From assembly GCF_034931125.1 (NCBI RefSeq), contig NZ_JAYGHM010000013.1:1-64000 (forward strand): a stretch of 64,000 bases of DNA. Reading direction: 5' to 3'. The notes beneath the pieces were generated by a model. That model searched no databases, had not been told where the DNA came from, and worked only from the letters and a program-made list of their open reading frames with translations. The translations under genes and the position numbers were made by a program. Below are positions 60,795 to 64,000 of this stretch, piece by piece. Each line of letters begins with the position of its first letter. The first letter of the stretch is position 1. This stretch comes from Rivularia sp034931125. GTDB taxonomy: Bacteria; Cyanobacteriota; Cyanobacteriia; Cyanobacteriales; Nostocaceae.

Positions 60795-61424
60795 GTGAAA
60801 CCAATTTTAGGTTTAGCGATCAGTTCCATATTCATTCCTTTACCAGCTTTTGCACAGGTACAATTACAACCATTATCTGGTATCAAAATTTTAGTGAACC
60901 CAGGACACGGAGGGCAAGAAACTGGTGCAGCTGGTCCAACAGGATATTTAGCTAAAGATGTCAGCTTGAGTGTATCTAAGCTGCTACGTGATGAACTGGT
61001 GTTAAGAGGTGCAATAGTGGTGATGACGCGAGAAGATGACACAGAATTAAGTTTATCCGATCGCCAAGCCATGATTGATCGAGAAGAACCAGCCATCGCT
61101 ATAACTATACATTACACAGCAGTACCTGACGACGGAGATGCGGAAAATAGCAAGGGTATTAGAACTTTTTGGTATCATTCCCAAGCTCATAGTCTAGCCG
61201 TTTTTCTGCATAATTATCTAGTTAACCAGCTAGGACGTTCATCAATGGGGGTGTTTTGGAATAACTTAGCTTTAACTCGTCCTTCTACAGCACCATCAGT
61301 GGTAATGGAACTGGGTTTTATGACCAACCCTGAAGAATTTGAATGGATAGCTAACACCAATGAACAAAAAAAATTAGCGCGAGTTTTGGCAGATGGTATT
61401 GTTGAGTGGTTTCAAAGCTTGTAG
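60795..61424 (+). CDS. N-acetylmuramoyl-L-alanine amidase family (possibly inactive or altered)
   Basis: 209 residues, starting at GTG. A signal peptide (MKPILGLAISSIFIPLPAFA) precedes an Amidase_3 domain: LVNPGHGGQETGAAGPTGY (first zinc histidine), ITIHYTAVPDD (second histidine) and VVMELGFMTNPEE (catalytic glutamate). Where family members have EKDV after GPTGY, with the glutamate as third zinc ligand, this one has LAKDV, so that ligand is missing. IHYN is also changed to IHYT. The enzyme may have lost activity or use another ligand. The short size fits cyanobacterial stand-alone cell-wall amidases. Confidence 0.82.
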   Translation: MKPILGLAISSIFIPLPAFAQVQLQPLSGIKILVNPGHGGQETGAAGPTGYLAKDVSLSVSKLLRDELVLRGAIVVMTREDDTELSLSDRQAMIDREEPAIAITIHYTAVPDDGDAENSKGIRTFWYHSQAHSLAVFLHNYLVNQLGRSSMGVFWNNLALTRPSTAPSVVMELGFMTNPEEFEWIANTNEQKKLARVLADGIVEWFQSL

Positions 61425-61508
61425 GTTGGGTTAGGTTCACCAGATATAGTAAAAGAGCGAATAATGTATATTTGAACCGTAACCCAACATTTAATTATCT
61501 GTAATCAT

Positions 61509-61582
61509 GATGTTGGGTTACGACACGATAATAAAGATTCTCGTTACAAGTATAATTTGGTTTTCGTATCTAACCCAACCTA
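61509..61582. terminator. Long hairpin repeat between convergent genes, copy 2
   Basis: TGTTGGGTTACGACACGA and TTCGTATCTAACCCAACC, loop about 40 bases; like 16575-16648. Its upstream flank GGTTGGGTTAGG (61424-61435) is another half of the same motif, with ACCGTAACCCAAC at 61480. Confidence 0.6.
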
Positions 61583-61595
61583 CTAACTGTAATTC

Positions 61596-62405
61596 CTAAG
61601 ACTGATTCCCAGCAGCTTGGATTACTTGTTCGATAGTTAAACCTAACAATTCAGAAACCTCTTCAATATTCATACCGCGAGCTAACATCGCCGGTACAAG
61701 TTCTAATTTCGTTTCCTGTTTACCTTCTAATCTTCCTTCTTCTCTTCCTTCTTCTTTAGCTTCTCGATAAATTCTAGTTTCTTCCAATTTAATTCCTAAC
61801 ATTCCTTCCACCTCTTCCCTACTCAAGTTGGAAAATTTATAAACGGCTATTGTCGTTATTATATCGAACAACTCATTCCGAGGAAGAATGCTGATTTGCT
61901 CTTGTTTGACTCTCTCGATTAAACGTTTCGCTGATTCCACCACTTGGTTTTCTGAAGCGATGGTTAACTGCATTAAACTTATACCTATGGATTGCTCGGT
62001 AGAATCATCTAGTTCATCTAAATAAATTCGTCGTACTTTATCGCTATCAAGCTGCGGCTGATGAATTGTTGTGTTTTTTGGTTCTAAATTACGACTAGGA
62101 AAAATAATTACTCCATACCAATCATCGCAAAAATCAGCATTGCGGTATAAATAAAGCAGAGATTCTGCGAAAAAACGATGGTATAACAATTCATCTGGTT
62201 GAAACTGTATTTCTGCAAAAATAACTATGCGAGGAGAAGCATCTTGGGGTGGTAAGAATACTCCATCAATTCTAAAAGTTGGTTCTTTTACTTCTACTGA
62301 TTCAAAACGGTAATTTGTTGCATTGGTAATTCTTGGTTCTATAAATTCAAATATTAATTCCGGGGAGCGTTGAAAAATTGTATAAAAAATCGCATCTCTT
62401 CTCAC
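61596..62405 (-). CDS. Rpn/DUF2887-family PD-(D/E)XK nuclease-like protein
   Basis: 269 residues, starting at GTG 62405 (MRRDAIFYTIFQRSPELIFE). DGVFLPPQDASPRIVIFAEIQFQPD carries D ... ExQ, the typical catalytic pattern of the Rpn (YhgA-like) and DUF2887 group, often annotated as transposase-like. The C-terminal helical tail with EGREEGRLEGKQETKLEL and LARGMNIEEVSELLGL is the family's coiled repeat and helix-turn motif. These are numerous in cyanobacterial genomes and may be linked to recombination. It is near a TPR/coaBC breakpoint, but a causal link is guesswork. Confidence 0.85.
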   Translation of the reverse strand: MRRDAIFYTIFQRSPELIFEFIEPRITNATNYRFESVEVKEPTFRIDGVFLPPQDASPRIVIFAEIQFQPDELLYHRFFAESLLYLYRNADFCDDWYGVIIFPSRNLEPKNTTIHQPQLDSDKVRRIYLDELDDSTEQSIGISLMQLTIASENQVVESAKRLIERVKQEQISILPRNELFDIITTIAVYKFSNLSREEVEGMLGIKLEETRIYREAKEEGREEGRLEGKQETKLELVPAMLARGMNIEEVSELLGLTIEQVIQAAGNQS

Positions 62406-62891
62406 AAATTACTCCAAATTATCTTGATTTTTTGATATTTTATTAATTATCCTATAATTGAAGATTTTTCTTTTATTTTTTAAGCTAATTATATATAAAC
62501 TGATATCTTGTAACATTTCTCGTTTGATGAAAAATAATATTTATTTATTATCTTTAAATAAACTACTCTCTTCCTGGGAGAAGATTACTGATTTTAAAAA
62601 ACCGCAGAGACGCGGAGAGCGCGGAGGAAAGAAATAGAGAGAGATAAGAATCAGGAAGCGCGTTGGGATTAATTTCTTTGCCAAGAAAGTATTTAGTTAT
62701 TCAAAGTTTTTTATTAGACTATCTTTGCTGAGTCTAACTCGCAATTTTAATCGCGCTATTACGTAATTAATACTATATATTTTCTCTTTATAGATACAAT
62801 GAATAATATGTATTAGAAGATGCTTTTTGATTGTAATTTATATAAAATTCTAGTTTAATTTCTAATTCTATTGTGGGATGGGTATCAATAC

Positions 62892-63015
62892 TGCTCGGTT
62901 AAGAGTCGATCCCCCCAACCCCCCGATAAATTGGGGGGCTAAAAATGCCTTATTTTCCCCCAATTTATCGGGGGACTAAGGGGGATCTCAAATGACTATG
63001 CACCTTAACCGAGCA
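62892..63015. repeat. 124-bp MITE-like element with nested perfect palindrome
   Basis: Ends TGCTCGGTTAAG (62892-62903) and CTTAACCGAGCA (63004-63015) are perfect inverted copies. Inside, CCCCCGATAAATTGGGGG (62920-62937) and CCCCCAATTTATCGGGGG (62957-62974) are also perfect inverted copies, so the element can form a long cruciform. No coding capacity. Confidence 0.8.
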
Positions 63016-63360
63016 TTATTGGGATGGACATTCTTACCTGTCTTCCCAATACTTAATATAAAATAAAATAGAAAAGTAAATTACTTTTTGCTGTTCCCTA
63101 AAACAACAACACCGCAAAACCTCAATCAAATCTATATTTAACTTAAATAATTAAAAGCTTTCAAAATTTGCCTGTTTACAAGGGTTTATTTTTCTTCAAG
63201 ACCCCTATATATGGCCAGACGTATTCTAATTATAAAAATTAGTTTACCACAAAAGAAAAAAATCGTCAATTTCCTCGATATAAATTTTTTCATCCACGGT
63301 GATCGTTATAAATTATTAATATCCGTTACAACCGAATTCAAAGATGAAGACGGTGGGAGA

Positions 63361-63387
63361 ACAGTTATCGGTGACGCTGATAACTGT
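63361..63387. promoter_or_regulatory. 9-bp inverted repeat upstream of the site-2 protease gene
   Basis: ACAGTTATC (63361-63369) and GATAACTGT (63379-63387) are perfect inverted copies separated by nine bases, 29 bases ahead of the ATG at 63416. It could be a repressor or activator site. The gene's regulator is unknown. Confidence 0.45.
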
Positions 63388-63415
63388 AAACTGATAGCTG
63401 TCACAAGGTTTAAAG

Positions 63416-64000
63416 ATGTTTAATTCATCAGAAACAGCAATTATCGCTGGGATTGTATTAGTTACTTTAGGAATTTTGGGATGGGGTTTTGTTCGCGCTA
63501 GACCTTTTGGTAAATTGGGTCTCTTAGCTTGGTTTCAGTCTGTGGTGTTAATAACCCCCTGGCTGTTGTTTTTCGGTTTACTTGCAATGGGAATTTATAT
63601 CAATATTGCAGGTATACTCTTTCTGGTGATTGCTTCTGCGGGTTTGTATATTGCGATCGGCAGACAGTTGCGGACAATGGGACAAGAGGAAACCATCAAA
63701 CAAAGAGCGTCCCAAAGAATTGCCGAACAAGCATTACAAGATTCTGCTCAGTCATCAGCAGGAAATCAGTTACAACCGGAAATAATGCCGATTCCCGAAG
63801 ACGATTTGAGTACTATTAGAAGCATTTTCGGCATCGATACATATTTTGCGACTGAAACCATTGCTTATCAAGAAGGAGCTATTTTTAAAGGTAATTTGAG
63901 GGGAGAACCAGAAGATGTTCACAACCGTTTGAGTGCAAGTTTACATGAGAAAGTTGGTGATAAATATCGCTTATTTTTAGTCGAAAGTCCTGAAGGTAGA
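63416..64000 (+). CDS. Site-2 protease family membrane metalloprotease (3' end outside window)
   Basis: 195 codons from ATG 63416, open to the window edge. The first 85 residues hold three hydrophobic helices (ETAIIAGIVLVTLGILGWGF, the RARPFGKLGLLAWFQS turn, LFFGLLAMGIYINIAG). Then comes a soluble region with MPIPEDDLSTIRSIFGIDTY, TETIAYQEGAIFKGNLRG and DKYRLFLVESPEG, known from cyanobacterial site-2 protease-like proteins. The HEXXH motif would lie beyond the edge, so catalytic status cannot be judged. These proteases cut transmembrane anti-sigma factors or chloroplast-type proteins. Confidence 0.75.
   Translation, partial: MFNSSETAIIAGIVLVTLGILGWGFVRARPFGKLGLLAWFQSVVLITPWLLFFGLLAMGIYINIAGILFLVIASAGLYIAIGRQLRTMGQEETIKQRASQRIAEQALQDSAQSSAGNQLQPEIMPIPEDDLSTIRSIFGIDTYFATETIAYQEGAIFKGNLRGEPEDVHNRLSASLHEKVGDKYRLFLVESPEGR

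Larger units (their letters stand above)
62406..63415. other. Long intergenic region with a palindromic MITE-like element
   Basis: About 1 kb without a gene I can support. It includes the element 62892-63015 (below), a common intergenic CCGCAGAGACGCGGAG tract near 62603, and the promoter of the site-2 protease gene. A 70-codon open frame at 63211 ends inside the protease gene and is probably chance. Confidence 0.55.

Noticed and set aside
63211..63423. 70-codon frame ahead of the site-2 protease gene
   Set aside because: It runs over the protease ATG by a few bases, has no recognisable motif, and its end lies within the inverted repeat; chance or leader at best.
1..64000. tRNA or rRNA genes
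   Set aside because: I looked for T-loop and 16S/23S signatures and saw none; a covariance-model scan was not possible.

Overview
The window looks like a chromosomal scaffold piece from a filamentous, probably heterocyst-forming cyanobacterium (Nostocales, perhaps Rivulariaceae/Calothrix-like). The reasons are frequent GCGATCGC (HIP1) octamers, AT-rich intergenic DNA full of short tandem repeats (TTTGACC heptads, CTCCCTA heptads, ACTCCTA heptads), a photosystem II subunit gene (psb30/ycf12), sucrose-phosphate phosphatase, a PedR-like regulator, XisI, Uma2 proteins, non-canonical Ser/Thr kinases fused to CHASE2 or formylglycine-generating-enzyme (FGE) domains, and a group II intron. The genus is inference. 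Three N-runs (6674-6698, 42501-42605, 56443-56528) mark assembly gaps; two of them lie inside tandem repeats. I saw no rRNA, tRNA or CRISPR array.

Layout. 1-7.3 kb: a partial FAD monooxygenase, a Tat-exported molybdopterin oxidoreductase, a REC-EAL response regulator, clpC and a YkgJ-type cysteine-cluster protein. 7.5-9.6 kb: psb30, then a protealysin-like M4 metalloprotease with its emfourin-type inhibitor. 10.2-15.7 kb: a leftward redox cluster (methyltransferase, membrane flavin/2Fe-2S reductase, EamA exporter, DUF4079 membrane protein, lipoprotein, Crp/Fnr regulator). 16-22.7 kb: gluconokinase, fructokinase, PedR-like regulator, two conserved cyanobacterial proteins, a lipoprotein metallophosphoesterase and a PIN-toxin/antitoxin pair.

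23-28 kb holds the most unusual locus: a leftward operon of a dynamin-like GTPase, a second TRAFAC-like GTPase with a coiled coil, and an unrecognised protein that contains an A10 tract. Immediately after this tract another reading frame is open for about 247 codons, the first 96 without any start codon. This suggests programmed slippage between a membrane-anchored short product and a 496-residue long product, or else a frameshift. 28-36 kb: truB, a DUF1400/PAF-acetylhydrolase-like hydrolase, an EamA transporter, a CHASE2 kinase and a PanE-like reductase.

36-41 kb: sucrose-phosphate phosphatase is followed directly by a group II intron (maturase with HNH domain, domain V visible), then a probable HEARO/omega RNA and an apparently intact IscB RNA-guided nuclease, then ruvA. 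The intron lies at the position of the omega-RNA guide, so splicing would change which guide the RNA carries. 41-54 kb: bioF, small and hypothetical proteins, XisI, two Uma2 proteins, BON and DUF1499 proteins, D-Ala-D-Ala carboxypeptidase, M20 peptidase, a pentapeptide protein, GNAT, pterin dehydratase and DUF427.

54.4-57.5 kb: a divergent zinc-type ABC importer (znuA / znuC-znuB) with two Zur/Fur-like palindromes between the arms. 58-64 kb: a kinase-FGE fusion, a junction of two truncated genes (TPR protein and coaBC tail), an amidase lacking a usual zinc ligand, an Rpn/DUF2887 nuclease, and the 5' part of a site-2 protease gene. Several dispersed palindromic elements (MITE-like or terminator-like) occur throughout.
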